Assembly (NCBI GenBank): GCA_030374735.1
Contig: JASCIV010000796.1
Span: forward strand, 1 to 12,131
DNA: 12,131 nucleotides
Direction: 5' to 3'
Origin: Gracilaria caudata
Taxonomy: Eukaryota > Rhodophyta > Florideophyceae > Gracilariales > Gracilariaceae
Below the pieces are notes generated by a model. That model ran no database searches. It was given only the letters and a program-made list of their open reading frames with translations, and was not told the DNA's origin. This document shows positions 1 through 7,687 of this stretch, piece by piece (the first letter of the stretch is position 1; each line of letters begins with the position of its first letter). The translations under genes and the position numbers were made by a program.

Positions 1-25
1 GTGGGGGGGTGAGGGGGGTGAGGGG
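1..25 (+). repeat. G-run cluster, possible G-quadruplex
   Basis: Three G-runs of 7, 6 and 4 bases are separated by TGA-like spacers at the very edge of the window. The longest run can be split, so four G-tracts are available and an intramolecular quadruplex is possible. The feature may continue to the left of the window. Its role is unknown; a G-rich promoter element of the downstream kinase gene is one option. Confidence 0.4.
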
Positions 26-52
26 AGCGAAACGGCGCGCTTTTTGAAGGTG

Positions 53-58
53 CACGTG
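53..58. promoter_or_regulatory. CACGTG E-box/G-box palindrome
   Basis: This is a perfect CACGTG hexamer, followed at once by an 11-base A-tract at 59-69. CACGTG is the usual core site of bHLH and bZIP-type factors in eukaryotes. It lies about 350 bases upstream of the kinase start codon. A single hexamer in GC-rich DNA can occur by chance, so its function is inferred only. Confidence 0.25.
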
Positions 59-311
59 AAAAAAAAAAAGCACACAGCCGCGGCGTGCGCGCGGCGCGTG
101 TGCGCAGCGAGCAGCCGTGCGCTGGCGCACGCACTGCTGGCGCGGGGCTGCCGCGCGGCTGCTGCCGCCTTCGCTGCGCGCGCTGAGCGCCGTTGTTTTG
201 GCCACCACCAACACCTCGCGATGGCGCCGCTTGAGCGACTGTGTGTTAACCAACGTCCCCGCCCCCCCCCCCTGCTGGCGCTGTCGCGCGCTGTTCCACC
301 CTTTTTTGTGC

Positions 312-320
312 ATATATATA
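312..320 (+). promoter_or_regulatory. Probable TATA box of the kinase gene
   Basis: An ATATATATA stretch sits in otherwise very GC-rich sequence, about 86-94 bases upstream of the ATG at 406 and just after a T6 run. Transcription would be expected to start around 340-350, giving a leader of about 60 bases. Its isolation as the only AT-rich patch close to the gene supports the call. Confidence 0.5.
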
Positions 321-405
321 GCGCGCGCGACCGTGTGCTGTGCGGGGTGCGTTTTGCAGCAGATCAAAACGACCCCCCGTCGATCCAGAAAAAAAAAAGG
401 CGCAC

Positions 406-3117
406 ATGGCGGAGCAATGGCGTCTGCAACCGGAGCGCGTGCAACTGGTATTGGACGAACGCGGCGACGCGCTGCGTCTGGGACAGGGCGCGTTTGGCGT
501 GGTGCTTGCTGGTACGTTGGACGGTGTGTTTCCCGTCGCGCTCAAACGACTGCGCGCGCTGGGCTCGCGCGCTCACGCGCACGCCGCGCTCGCCACGCAC
601 GCGCACGCGCGTGGTGACAGCGCGGCGCGAGCGGCCGCGCCGTGGGTGCTATCGAGCGGCGCGCGACAGCGCGAGGCGGCCAGTGTGCAACTACAACGCG
701 AGCTTCGCGTGTATCGACGACTGAGACGCGTGGGTTCGCTGGCTGCGTTCTACGGCGTGGTGCGCGTGGAGGCGGCGCGCGATGTGTTGGTTGTGGAGCG
801 TCTGGCATGTTCGTTGGAACAGCTTATGAGTGAGCACGCGCTTTGCGCCACAGATGCGCTCATGTTGGCCGCGAGCGCCGCAAGCGCGTTGGCAGAGCTG
901 CATGCGGCGGGCGCGGCGCATGGTGATGTGAAGCCGTCCAACCTGCTGCTGTCCAGCGCGCCGCGCCACGGACGAGTGCTGCGCGGAACGCGCGTGAAGC
1001 TGGTGGATCTGGGGCTGGCGCGACTGGCGCGTGACGACGACGAACACGACCACCACCACCACCACCACGAAGGCGGCGATGCGCACGACGCGGCGGCGGC
1101 GGCGGTGCGCAGCGCGCCGTCGCCGGGCGCGGCTGCGGCGGTGGGCGCGGCGCAGCGCGCGCGCGGCACGCCGGCGTACCTGGCGCCGGAGCTGTGGGGC
1201 GGCTGCGAGCGAATACGCTGCGCGGAGGCGCAGCAGGCGGACGTGTACGCGCTGGGCATGGTGCTGTTTCAACTCGCTACCGCACAGCGCCCGTGGCACG
1301 CGCTGCACCAGTGGGGCGTGTTTGCGGCGGTGTGCGTGCACCAACTGCGCCCTGAATGGCCCGCGTGCGTGCGCGTGCCGCAGTTGAAACGCGTGGTGCA
1401 GCAGATGTGGCAACAGTGCGCGCGTAAACGGCCGAGCGCGGCGGCGCTGGCAACGCAGCTGCGCGCGTTGAGTGAGCAGGCGCGCGACAGCACGAAGAGA
1501 ACGCTGTCGCCGAGAAGTGTGCTGCGCGACGCGAGCGGGCGCGCAGAGATGACGTCGTTGACGCCGCCACACTCCTTGCAAGACGAACCGTCGCTGCTAC
1601 GCGGCGGCGGCGGTGACGCTGACGCTGACGCTGACGCTGACGCTGGAGCTGGAGCTGGAGCTGGAGCTGGAGCTGGAGCTGGAGCCCGAGGTGGAGGTGG
1701 AGGTGGCGCAAACGCGCGCACACCGAGTGGCGCGCAGTACGCGTTTCGAAAACATGTGCTGGCGGACGACGCGCGCGCGCTGTGCGACGCGATTGTGGTG
1801 CACGAGCGCGAGCCGGCGCTGGCGGCGGCGGCCATGGAGGCGCTGGCGGTGCTGCTGGACGACGCCAATCTACCCAACTGTCGCTTTGTGGCGGCGCGCG
1901 CAGTGCTGGTGCCCGTGGCCAGCGTGCTGGCGCGCTTTGGCCCCACGCACGCGCGCGCGTGCAAGGCGGCGTGCGTGTTGGTGCGACGACTGGCCACGGT
2001 GAGCGACGGCGAGGTGGACAAGCACCTGCGCGGCGCGGGCGCGTGCGAGATGGTGCTGCACTGCGCAAGGTGGCACCCGGCGTCGCTGCCGGTGGTGCTC
2101 AACGCGGTGTGCGCGCTGGCGAAGCTTGCGTTGGTGTCGACGCAGCATGCGTGCATCGTGGTGGAGGTGGGCGGCGTGACGCTGGCGTTGAGGGCGCTGG
2201 CGCGCAGTTGTACCACGTTTGGAAATGACCTGCCGGTGGCTACCGCCGCGTTGGACGTGCTGCACGCGCTGGCGACAAAGCACGCGGCGGCGCTGCTGCA
2301 CGCGGACGTGATTCACGCGGTGGCGGAGTGTTGCGACCGCTTTGAGAGCGCGGAGGTGGACGCGCAGGCGGTGCGACTGCTGTACGTGCTGGTGGCGTCG
2401 ACGGCGGGCAAGGACAAGGCGGTGAGTACGGACCGCTGTCTACACGCGCTGTCGCGCATGATTGACCGCTGCGTGCAGCAACAGCGCGGCCAGTTTGGAC
2501 ACACGCTGCGCTTCGCGCTGCACGTGGTGGCGGAGATGGCGCGCAGTGGCAAACGACATGACGCGGCGAACGTGTTCATGGCCACCAGCATTGTGTCGTC
2601 CGTGACGGAGAGCAAGCCGGCGATTGAGCGCCACTGCACGCACGCCAACCTGTCGCTGATACACGCCGCGTTCGAATGTCTCACGCACATGAGCACGTTG
2701 GGCACGGACGTGTGCGGCTCGCTGCAGATGTCGCACGTGTTCGAATTCACGGAGCAGATGGTGCGCTTTGCGGAGAGCGACGCCACGGTGGCGCTCAAGG
2801 CGGTGCTGTTTGTGAAGAGCATACTGCACGAACTGAGACACAGCTCGTATGCGGCGAATGTGGTGACGGTGGACGCCATGCTGCGCGCGATGCAGCTGCG
2901 ATGGAGCGCGCAACCGGCGATTGCGCCGCATGTGAGAGACGCGATGGGCGCGCTGGAGCACGCCAGGGCGCAGCAACGGAAGGGCACGGACGCTGGTGGC
3001 GCCGGCGGCGGCGGCGGCGGCGCGGCGCAGGGCGCGGACGCGAACCGCTCCGGCTCGCGGCATGGCGCGGTTGGCGCGCCTTCGCTGCTGGTCAAGTTGT
3101 TCTCCAGGCATTCATAG
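406..3117 (+). CDS. TKL-like protein kinase with armadillo-type C-terminal domain
   Basis: A predicted serine/threonine (TKL-like) kinase of 903 residues. The kinase domain (about 20-355) shows the glycine loop GQGAFG at 26-31, the VALK lysine K47, a likely helix-C Glu E99, the catalytic loop HGDVKPSN at 172-179 (D174, N179), DLG at 201-203 in place of DFG, APE at 260-262, the helix-F DVYALG (D279), and a TKL-style W...RP motif ending at R342-P343. All residues needed for activity are present. The activation segment carries an insert of about 40 residues with six histidines (216-221). A low-complexity linker (400-436) of Asp-Ala and Gly-Ala repeats leads to helical repeats at about 445-855 that resemble armadillo units (for example VLNAVCALAKLAL), then a Gly-rich tail. 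The ATG at 406 is the first in frame; upstream codons lack an ATG. The third codon position is extremely G/C-rich. No introns. Substrate and pathway are unknown. Confidence 0.85.
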   Translation: MAEQWRLQPERVQLVLDERGDALRLGQGAFGVVLAGTLDGVFPVALKRLRALGSRAHAHAALATHAHARGDSAARAAAPWVLSSGARQREAASVQLQRELRVYRRLRRVGSLAAFYGVVRVEAARDVLVVERLACSLEQLMSEHALCATDALMLAASAASALAELHAAGAAHGDVKPSNLLLSSAPRHGRVLRGTRVKLVDLGLARLARDDDEHDHHHHHHEGGDAHDAAAAAVRSAPSPGAAAAVGAAQRARGTPAYLAPELWGGCERIRCAEAQQADVYALGMVLFQLATAQRPWHALHQWGVFAAVCVHQLRPEWPACVRVPQLKRVVQQMWQQCARKRPSAAALATQLRALSEQARDSTKRTLSPRSVLRDASGRAEMTSLTPPHSLQDEPSLLRGGGGDADADADADAGAGAGAGAGAGAGARGGGGGGANARTPSGAQYAFRKHVLADDARALCDAIVVHEREPALAAAAMEALAVLLDDANLPNCRFVAARAVLVPVASVLARFGPTHARACKAACVLVRRLATVSDGEVDKHLRGAGACEMVLHCARWHPASLPVVLNAVCALAKLALVSTQHACIVVEVGGVTLALRALARSCTTFGNDLPVATAALDVLHALATKHAAALLHADVIHAVAECCDRFESAEVDAQAVRLLYVLVASTAGKDKAVSTDRCLHALSRMIDRCVQQQRGQFGHTLRFALHVVAEMARSGKRHDAANVFMATSIVSSVTESKPAIERHCTHANLSLIHAAFECLTHMSTLGTDVCGSLQMSHVFEFTEQMVRFAESDATVALKAVLFVKSILHELRHSSYAANVVTVDAMLRAMQLRWSAQPAIAPHVRDAMGALEHARAQQRKGTDAGGAGGGGGGAAQGADANRSGSRHGAVGAPSLLVKLFSRHS
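1051..1068 (+). repeat. (CAC)6 microsatellite inside the kinase gene
   Basis: Six CAC codons in a row encode six histidines in the kinase activation segment, between the DLG and APE motifs. Triplet repeats of this kind change length without breaking the frame, so the histidine run may vary between isolates. Confidence 0.9.
1615..1686 (+). repeat. Coding hexanucleotide minisatellite
   Basis: Five copies of GACGCT (1615-1644) are followed directly by seven copies of GGAGCT (the last ends in C; 1645-1686). They encode five Asp-Ala and seven Gly-Ala pairs, followed by a run of GGAGGT-type glycine codons. The two arrays differ by two bases per unit, suggesting one arose from the other by mutation and spread. 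They form the flexible linker between the kinase and helical-repeat domains. Confidence 0.9.
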
Positions 3118-3629
3118 TCATTATTGCGCACACACACAAAACTTTTGTAAAGTACGATCGCGTTGAGGGAGGAGATCATCATGATGATGACGTGCTTCAG
3201 CTGCAAATTGCGCAAGCGCGGCTGCGCAGCTGTTTCGAACGCGCGAATTTGCAGCGTCATGTGGATGCGTGCGTCGGGGATGAAGCTGTGCCTCAATCTC
3301 GCTGCCTAAGCCGAAGCGTGGCGAAACGAGCGATCACATGTCGTTATGACGGCACGAGAGCTGAGCCTACTCATGAATTTGTACGTTGTTGTACAGCGAC
3401 GACTTGTAATAAGAAGGATGCAACGCTTATCGATGAAACGATATTTTCCTCACCCTCGACTCATCATCTCTCATACAAGCAATGGCAGCTGCTGTTCAGC
3501 AGCGCCCTCGCAAATTTGCCGCTGCCACGCCGTCCTGACGCTGTCAGAAGCGGCGGTCGAAACGCATCCTTGTTGTGCTGTTCGAGCTCATGTTAGCCAT
3601 AAACAAAAGCATCATGATGAGCAAAAAAG
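3118..3629. other. Kinase 3' flank, no gene seen
   Basis: This is the 3' untranslated and intergenic region after the kinase stop codon. GC content falls sharply here. It holds a short CA repeat (about 3128-3138) and a perfect 14-base palindrome made of ATC/GAT triplets (3175-3188). No clear AATAAA signal lies close to the kinase stop. Open frames here are short and look like chance. Confidence 0.5.
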
Positions 3630-3635
3630 TTTATT
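3630..3635 (-). terminator. AATAAA polyadenylation signal (minus strand)
   Basis: A perfect AATAAA on the minus strand lies at the end of the tentative minus-strand gene and overlaps its TAA stop. In AT-moderate DNA a hexamer match alone is weak evidence; it gains value only from the gene model next to it. Confidence 0.25.
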
Positions 3636-4022
3636 TTCTCCGAGATGCAGCAGACCATGTCCGAAGGTACAAGGGTAGATAATCCTTATCTCCAACGAAC
3701 AGAACAACAAGTGCACGCGTAGCACTGCTTTGGTCTCTGAAAACGGAACAACGCCATAAACCAAAGCTTGCTGCATGCATTGTTTCATGGCAAACTTGCA
3801 CACAGAGATATCGCATCTAGATACAGCATGTGTGGCCTGCATGCCCCGCTGCCCTTTGACCAACCTTACTCGCCAACACCAGCTATCGACTACGAAGGTA
3901 GTAGACAAATGAGTGTGCACAGACACCGCACAAGTGCCTGGCCGTCGACGCTGAACAAAGATAACCTTTCCTTCAACATACTTTCCGGTGAACGAGAACA
4001 TGCAACCAGGTGGAGCGCACAT
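3631..4022 (-). CDS. Tentative two-exon hypothetical gene
   Basis: I do not recognise this product. A minus-strand model starts at the ATG ending at 4022 and reads 51 codons to 3870. It removes a 53-base intron (3869 to 3817; GTAAGG donor, TATCTAG acceptor) and continues in phase for 61 codons to a TAA at 3633-3631, giving 112 residues. The second exon ends in the protein-like stretch ALVVLFVGDKDYLPLYLRTW. An AATAAA polyadenylation signal (3635-3630) overlaps the stop codon. Unspliced, the first frame stays open to 3612 (146 codons from a non-ATG start), which is within chance range for this composition. The intron lacks a convincing branch site. This is a weak call based on splice-site logic only. 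Confidence 0.22.
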
Positions 4023-4936
4023 GTCTGCAGCCTCATCAGAAGCTCTATTCAACCAAGTTCCAACTTGATCGCCACCTCAACAATGTTCAACACATCACCA
4101 CCTTTTAGCGACCGCGTTCAACACAAGCTTGGCAATCACCACGCATTGAAGTTTGGCTAATCACGTTGACCAATTCATGTTTCACGATCTTGGACCCCCA
4201 GTCCACATCATCATGTTTGTGCATATGTTGAAGGTGCTTCACTTCAATCGCTGTCCCTTTCGCAAGTCCACATGACAACGCTCAATTTTGAGGAAGAACA
4301 ATTGAACAACTACCCCCGTTCCAAACCTCAAACTTGCCACTTTCGCCGCATAGAAATAAGTCCACATGTTAATGTTGCTGTGGCAGGCCCCGAACCATTT
4401 CTAGCCCCTGCCCTTTCGCTCCGTTCCCTCGAGATGAGCTTTGTGCAATCGCACCTTCTGCTGTCAGGAATACACAATTCATTTTCCAGCTTGTCTGCTC
4501 GCTTCATGTCGTCAGCAAGTCAACCCAAGTCACAAAGTGGGTACCCAAAACTCGAGTTTTCATCAAGAGTTTGGCCTAGTGTGGTTAAGTATGCTTCACG
4601 TCTAGGTGCGTCTACACCGATGACACCGATACGTCGATGCACAAGCACACATCCATAGAAATAGCAAGGCCACGGAACATAGCACAATACAATTTCGTGT
4701 GTATGTGTCTCCCTGCGTCTCCGACGCTCTTCACAATGCGTCGCACACCATTTGCCCTCTCCGGCCCCGCAAATATCTGATTGTCATCAACTGCTGCTTC
4801 TCACGTCTTTCGTACCCATTTACGAGTTGAGTTGACTGAATTCAAACGTCGACGGGTCGCGCTGCGCCCAGAAGGAAGAATGACATGATGCCCAATTTGT
4901 TTTGGTGCCTTTTATGGAAACGCCATCCTCCTGTTT
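4023..4936. other. Intergenic region, no supported gene
   Basis: Both strands have short open frames (for example a 128-codon plus-strand frame ending near 4658) with no recognisable motif and lengths close to chance. A minus-strand reading at about 4655-4545 looks protein-like (IGVIGVDAPRREAYLTTLGQ) but has no start codon, ends at a TGA, and has no convincing splice partner. It could be a relic exon. Nothing else is supportable. Confidence 0.4.
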
Positions 4937-5110
4937 GTAAGGGAACGCCTCCTCGTCCCCACCCTGCGTCGGAGCAAAGCTACCGGTCTCTGCCCCCTCA
5001 ACAGTTTCTCTTGCTTCTGTAGCGCACTTAGACTGTCAACTTTGAGCCTTTCCAAACGAGCTTTCTATATCTCTCTCTTTCTTTGTCCCTACGACCACGT
5101 TTCGCACGAT
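4937..5110 (+). promoter_or_regulatory. C/T-rich leader of the zinc-finger gene, possible 5' UTR intron
   Basis: The stretch before the ATG at 5111 is rich in C and T (notably 5062-5092), as is common for fungal leaders. A possible 68-base leader intron runs from a GTAAGG donor at 4937 to an AACAG acceptor ending at 5004, inside a pyrimidine-rich context. No good branch-site match is visible, so the intron is only a candidate. No clear TATA box was found. Confidence 0.3.
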
Positions 5111-6034
5111 ATGAACTCTCTCCCCAAGCTGAAATTGGAAGGTCTTTCGCAGCCGGAAGCGGACGACAGCATTGCTTCTCCGGTGACGCCAGCTACTGCC
5201 GAGAATGAAACCGGCGCGACAGGAAATGGCTTCGGGAACAAACGTCGCCGCATCGGAGGTCTTCCGATAAGCATGTTGGTAAACGAAAAGGACGATGATA
5301 CTCCGGTATCGTACCCTCTAGAGTATCAGCCTCCTCTCCCAATCAAGCCGATGACGCCAGCCTCGCCCAAGCTTCCACCCATACTCTACCAAATGTCAGA
5401 GTTTGTGACCCAGCTTGGGGAACGAGCGGTGGAAGGCCCTTTGCCATCATTTAAATCGCTCGGGCTGCCGACAATCGAGCACCCGACGGCTGCGGCTGAG
5501 TCAAAGAATTCGACAGATGCGTCCCAATCTCAGTCAAAGGCATCAACCGCAAAGCCAGACGAGATTGAAGCTCCTGGACACGACGAGACTGTTGCCTCGG
5601 ACAGCGGAAAAGACACGGCTTGCACAGAACCCGAGCGGGAACCCAAAGCGCCGCGTCGAAAACGTACCCGCGCCGAACGTGACATGCCAATCACAACGGA
5701 GCCGGAGATTGAAAGCCTCATCAAGACGCTACGTGAGAAGGAGCAAAGCCAAAGTGGAGAAGTGAAACAACGTGGGGAGGCCGAGTCTTCTGAACCTCAA
5801 GCACAAGAAGAAAATAAAGCACAGGCTCAAACTGCTGGGACGACAACCGCGAACAGTTTGAGCCTTGGAGTGTCGAAGAGCGCAAAGGTGACGAAGCCGA
5901 GGAAGAACCGGAGGGGCCGTCCCAATGGTGACGACAGACCGCGACTACACGCTTGCCCCACCTGTCAACGGCGCTTCCACCAACAGAGTGGGGTGGCAAA
6001 CCACTATCGAATCGTGCATTTCAAGGACAAATGA
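5111..6034 (+). CDS. C2H2 zinc-finger protein with AT-hook-like motif
   Basis: A likely nuclear DNA-binding regulator of 307 residues. Most of it is low-complexity and polar, rich in Ser, Thr, Pro and Glu. There are two basic clusters suited to nuclear import: KRRR (44-47) and PRRKRTRAER (181-190). An RGRP core (268-271) within a basic stretch resembles an AT-hook. The C2H2 finger has C282, C285, H298 and H303 (spacing 2-12-4) and lies at the extreme C-terminus, four residues before a TGA stop. The ATG at 5111 is the first in frame, has G at -3 and follows a C/T-rich leader. The ending looks premature: a further intact finger follows in another frame, and the residues after the TGA read FECP, as expected after a finger linker. 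Target genes are unknown. The specific family is not recognised. Confidence 0.75.
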   Translation: MNSLPKLKLEGLSQPEADDSIASPVTPATAENETGATGNGFGNKRRRIGGLPISMLVNEKDDDTPVSYPLEYQPPLPIKPMTPASPKLPPILYQMSEFVTQLGERAVEGPLPSFKSLGLPTIEHPTAAAESKNSTDASQSQSKASTAKPDEIEAPGHDETVASDSGKDTACTEPEREPKAPRRKRTRAERDMPITTEPEIESLIKTLREKEQSQSGEVKQRGEAESSEPQAQEENKAQAQTAGTTTANSLSLGVSKSAKVTKPRKNRRGRPNGDDRPRLHACPTCQRRFHQQSGVANHYRIVHFKDK

Positions 6035-6384
6035 TTCGAATGCCCGCATAAGTAGCGGGTTACGGTTCGGGGCGCGAGTAGATGTGACTGAGACACGTCG
6101 ACGCAGTTAAGAACAAGCTTCGCATCTTTGAATGCCAAGTTTGTGGAAATGCTTTTGCTCGAGAAAGCATTCTCACCCGCCATTGTAGGAAGACGCATAA
6201 CGACGTCTTCAGTGCGGAGGAGGCGCATGATTGTGTCCACGGCTGTGTGCACAAGTCAAAGGAGGACGAGAACAAGGATGAAGACCATAAAGACGACCAA
6301 AAGAAGAGCGCAATGTGTGTGATACTTGCTCGTTTGCAACCTCGTTTGCGCTTTGTGTTACTAGCTAGCTCGGCAGATCCATAG
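6035..6384 (+). pseudogene. Displaced zinc-finger exon or frameshifted 3' end
   Basis: Directly after the TGA at 6032, the same frame reads FECPHK, then TAG. A different frame, open from 6088 to a TAG at 6382-6384, encodes LRHVDAVKNKLRI followed by a complete C2H2 finger: cysteine codons at 6133 and 6142, histidine codons at 6181 and 6196 (spacing 2-12-4), then a charged tail (KSKEDENKDEDHKDDQ). The linkers after both preceding histidine positions are five residues long before FEC. This suggests an ancestral run of three fingers whose middle one has decayed; its second histidine position is Lys. The first and last fingers are intact but offset by two bases. This may be a frameshift plus nonsense mutation, an unrecognised intron, or a sequence error. 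No GT donor lies between the first finger's last histidine and the stop. Confidence 0.6.
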
Positions 6385-6953
6385 TTGCACGCAGATCCCC
6401 GTTATTAACTCCAACTCAAAATGATTAGCTTCGCTCAAAGTAGACGGCGCATATGACTTCGTATGAATTGTTGTTGAGCCTGACCCCGAAGACATGAGTG
6501 CTTCGGTACGCGATTTGATTTGACAGTTGAATTGACTGGCCGGTCGAACAAAACGTTCTAGTGGAAATCCATGGGGAGCTTCCCGGGGATGTGGCGTACG
6601 AAGGTAGAGTGATGGACAACAGCTCAGAGAGCGGAGATGAAGTGTTCTATCCCAAAACAACGCATGGTTCGTTCACCAGTCTCATGTGCCCTGCGCAGTA
6701 CCTTCCATATCTTTGGTAAACATTTTTATTCCAGAGCGCGTCCGCGATGAAACGAAACGATCACACAATGTCCGCGATTGCTTTTCGACCGTTTTGGATG
6801 ACAACTTCCCTCCAATCAATCGGAAAAGAGCGTCCGCATGGCACTGATGTGAAAATCGGCTTCTTCGTTTCGCTTCAGAGCAGAACACACTTGACGCGTC
6901 GAATAAGACAATCGCATTAGCCTCCTTCACCGCTAGCTGAGCTCGTGTCTGTC
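6385..6953. pseudogene. Patchwork of protein-like frames, unassigned
   Basis: No intact gene is visible. In the frame shared with the downstream 6954 reading frame, 6531-6716 is open and protein-like (VEQNVLVEIHGELPGDVAYE), ending in TAA at 6717. A second frame is open from about 6640 to 6940, interrupted once by TGA; it includes the stretches IPERVRDETKRSHNVRDCF and CENRLLRFASEQNTLDASNK. Switching between frames within a few hundred bases suggests a decayed gene or one with unrecognised introns. I could not find splice sites that join the pieces in phase. The family is not recognised. Confidence 0.3.
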
Positions 6954-7661
6954 ATGGACAAGGTCGCATATTCAGCTTTGCCTCGTACTATTCCACCCTT
7001 TGTACGATGTGTTTCCTTCTCGTTTTCGCAGACCGAATCACTCAAACCTTATGTCCACTACGTACGGGAAATACAAAGTACCCTTACTCGTCTGCGTGGA
7101 AGAAGCGTCGATGTGACTCCTATGACACGTCATCTTGAACAGACAAAGCATCTTCTATTTCTTGCAATGGTACATCCATTGACCCCCTCAATATGTGGCC
7201 CATATCTCAACAAAGGGCAACTGCTGGCAAAACTCCGAAAGTCGAGAAGGGTCATTAACCTGTATATGCGTAAATGCAAAAAACGCCTTGCGAAACGTCA
7301 ACGGCGTATCTCTTTCACGTCGGTCAAATCTACATGCTTCTGCTTTCTGCTCCCGAAAAGCGCTTCCATAGTAGTAGATGGCGGAACGCTCCGAATGAAT
7401 TGCAATGTGGATAACAATATCATTACCCTGGTTTTCGAGAATCACTCGTTTCATCAAATCTTACTAGAGAATCTCAAACTGACGTTGGTGGACCTATCAG
7501 GGTATCTCATCGTTTTACCTAGAAGTACACATCTCCGTCGATGTGTTGGATTTGATCCTTCGGCGACGATCACGGTTACAAGACCTACTCATTTGATGCG
7601 TGGACAGCTCATGATTTTCTTCAGGGTGCGATTTTCCCGTATAACCCAAGGGCGGTCTTGA
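6954..7661 (+). CDS. Hypothetical 235-codon reading frame
   Basis: I do not recognise this product. The frame runs from an ATG at 6954 to a TGA at 7659-7661, longer than expected by chance at this base composition. The predicted protein is strongly basic, with clusters such as KCKKRLAKRQRR, and has no signal peptide or clear domain. A segment at 7002-7031 has intron-like ends (GTACGA donor; pyrimidine-rich TTCTCGTTTTCGCAG acceptor) and is exactly 30 bases, so it keeps the frame whether or not it is removed. The upstream frame continues to 6531 with only two stops (6717 and 6918). At 7556-7687 an overlapping frame also looks protein-like. The gene may therefore be decayed or wrongly framed; confidence is low. 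Confidence 0.33.
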   Translation: MDKVAYSALPRTIPPFVRCVSFSFSQTESLKPYVHYVREIQSTLTRLRGRSVDVTPMTRHLEQTKHLLFLAMVHPLTPSICGPYLNKGQLLAKLRKSRRVINLYMRKCKKRLAKRQRRISFTSVKSTCFCFLLPKSASIVVDGGTLRMNCNVDNNIITLVFENHSFHQILLENLKLTLVDLSGYLIVLPRSTHLRRCVGFDPSATITVTRPTHLMRGQLMIFFRVRFSRITQGRS

Positions 7662-7687
7662 CAAGCGTGAACCTGAGAGATTATTAA
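7556..7687 (+). pseudogene. Protein-like terminal segment in an alternative frame
   Basis: This frame overlaps the end of the 6954-7661 frame. It reads 43 codons from just after a TGA (7553-7555) to a TAA (7685-7687), with the stretches DDHGYKTYSFDAWTAHDF and GAIFPYNPRAVLTSVNLRDY. The aromatic and proline spacing looks more like a folded protein than the overlapping frame does. Upstream, the same frame is closed by TGA and then TAG (7520-7522). It may be the real 3' end of a frameshifted gene. The family is not recognised. Confidence 0.3.

Noticed and set aside
340..405. A longer kinase start at the GTG at 340
   Set aside because: Eukaryotic nuclear genes very rarely start at GTG. It lies too close to the TATA element for transcription to include it reliably. 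The ATG at 406 precedes the first conserved residues.
44..833. Plus-strand frames at 44-724, 117-617 and 642-833
   Set aside because: They start upstream of or within the kinase gene in other frames, lack motifs, and arise from the scarcity of stops in GC-rich DNA.
691..3296. Long open frames on the minus strand (for example 691-1581, 1269-2216, 2313-3296) opposite the kinase gene
   Set aside because: They are shadows of a very GC-rich coding sequence with few stop triplets. They encode Arg/Ala/Ser-rich low-complexity chains without domains, while the plus frame has ordered kinase motifs.
5042..5110. N-terminal extension of the zinc-finger protein from a TTG at 5042
   Set aside because: It is not an ATG, it lies in a C/T-rich leader, and the added residues have no recognisable feature.
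6716..6734. 19-base intron GTAAAC...TTCCAG
   Set aside because: It is far shorter than the 51-base intron seen elsewhere, and removing it creates an immediate stop in the upstream frame.
7188..7457. Minus-strand 89-codon frame opposite the 6954-7661 frame
   Set aside because: Its length is near chance, it overlaps the longer plus-strand frame, and it shows no motif.
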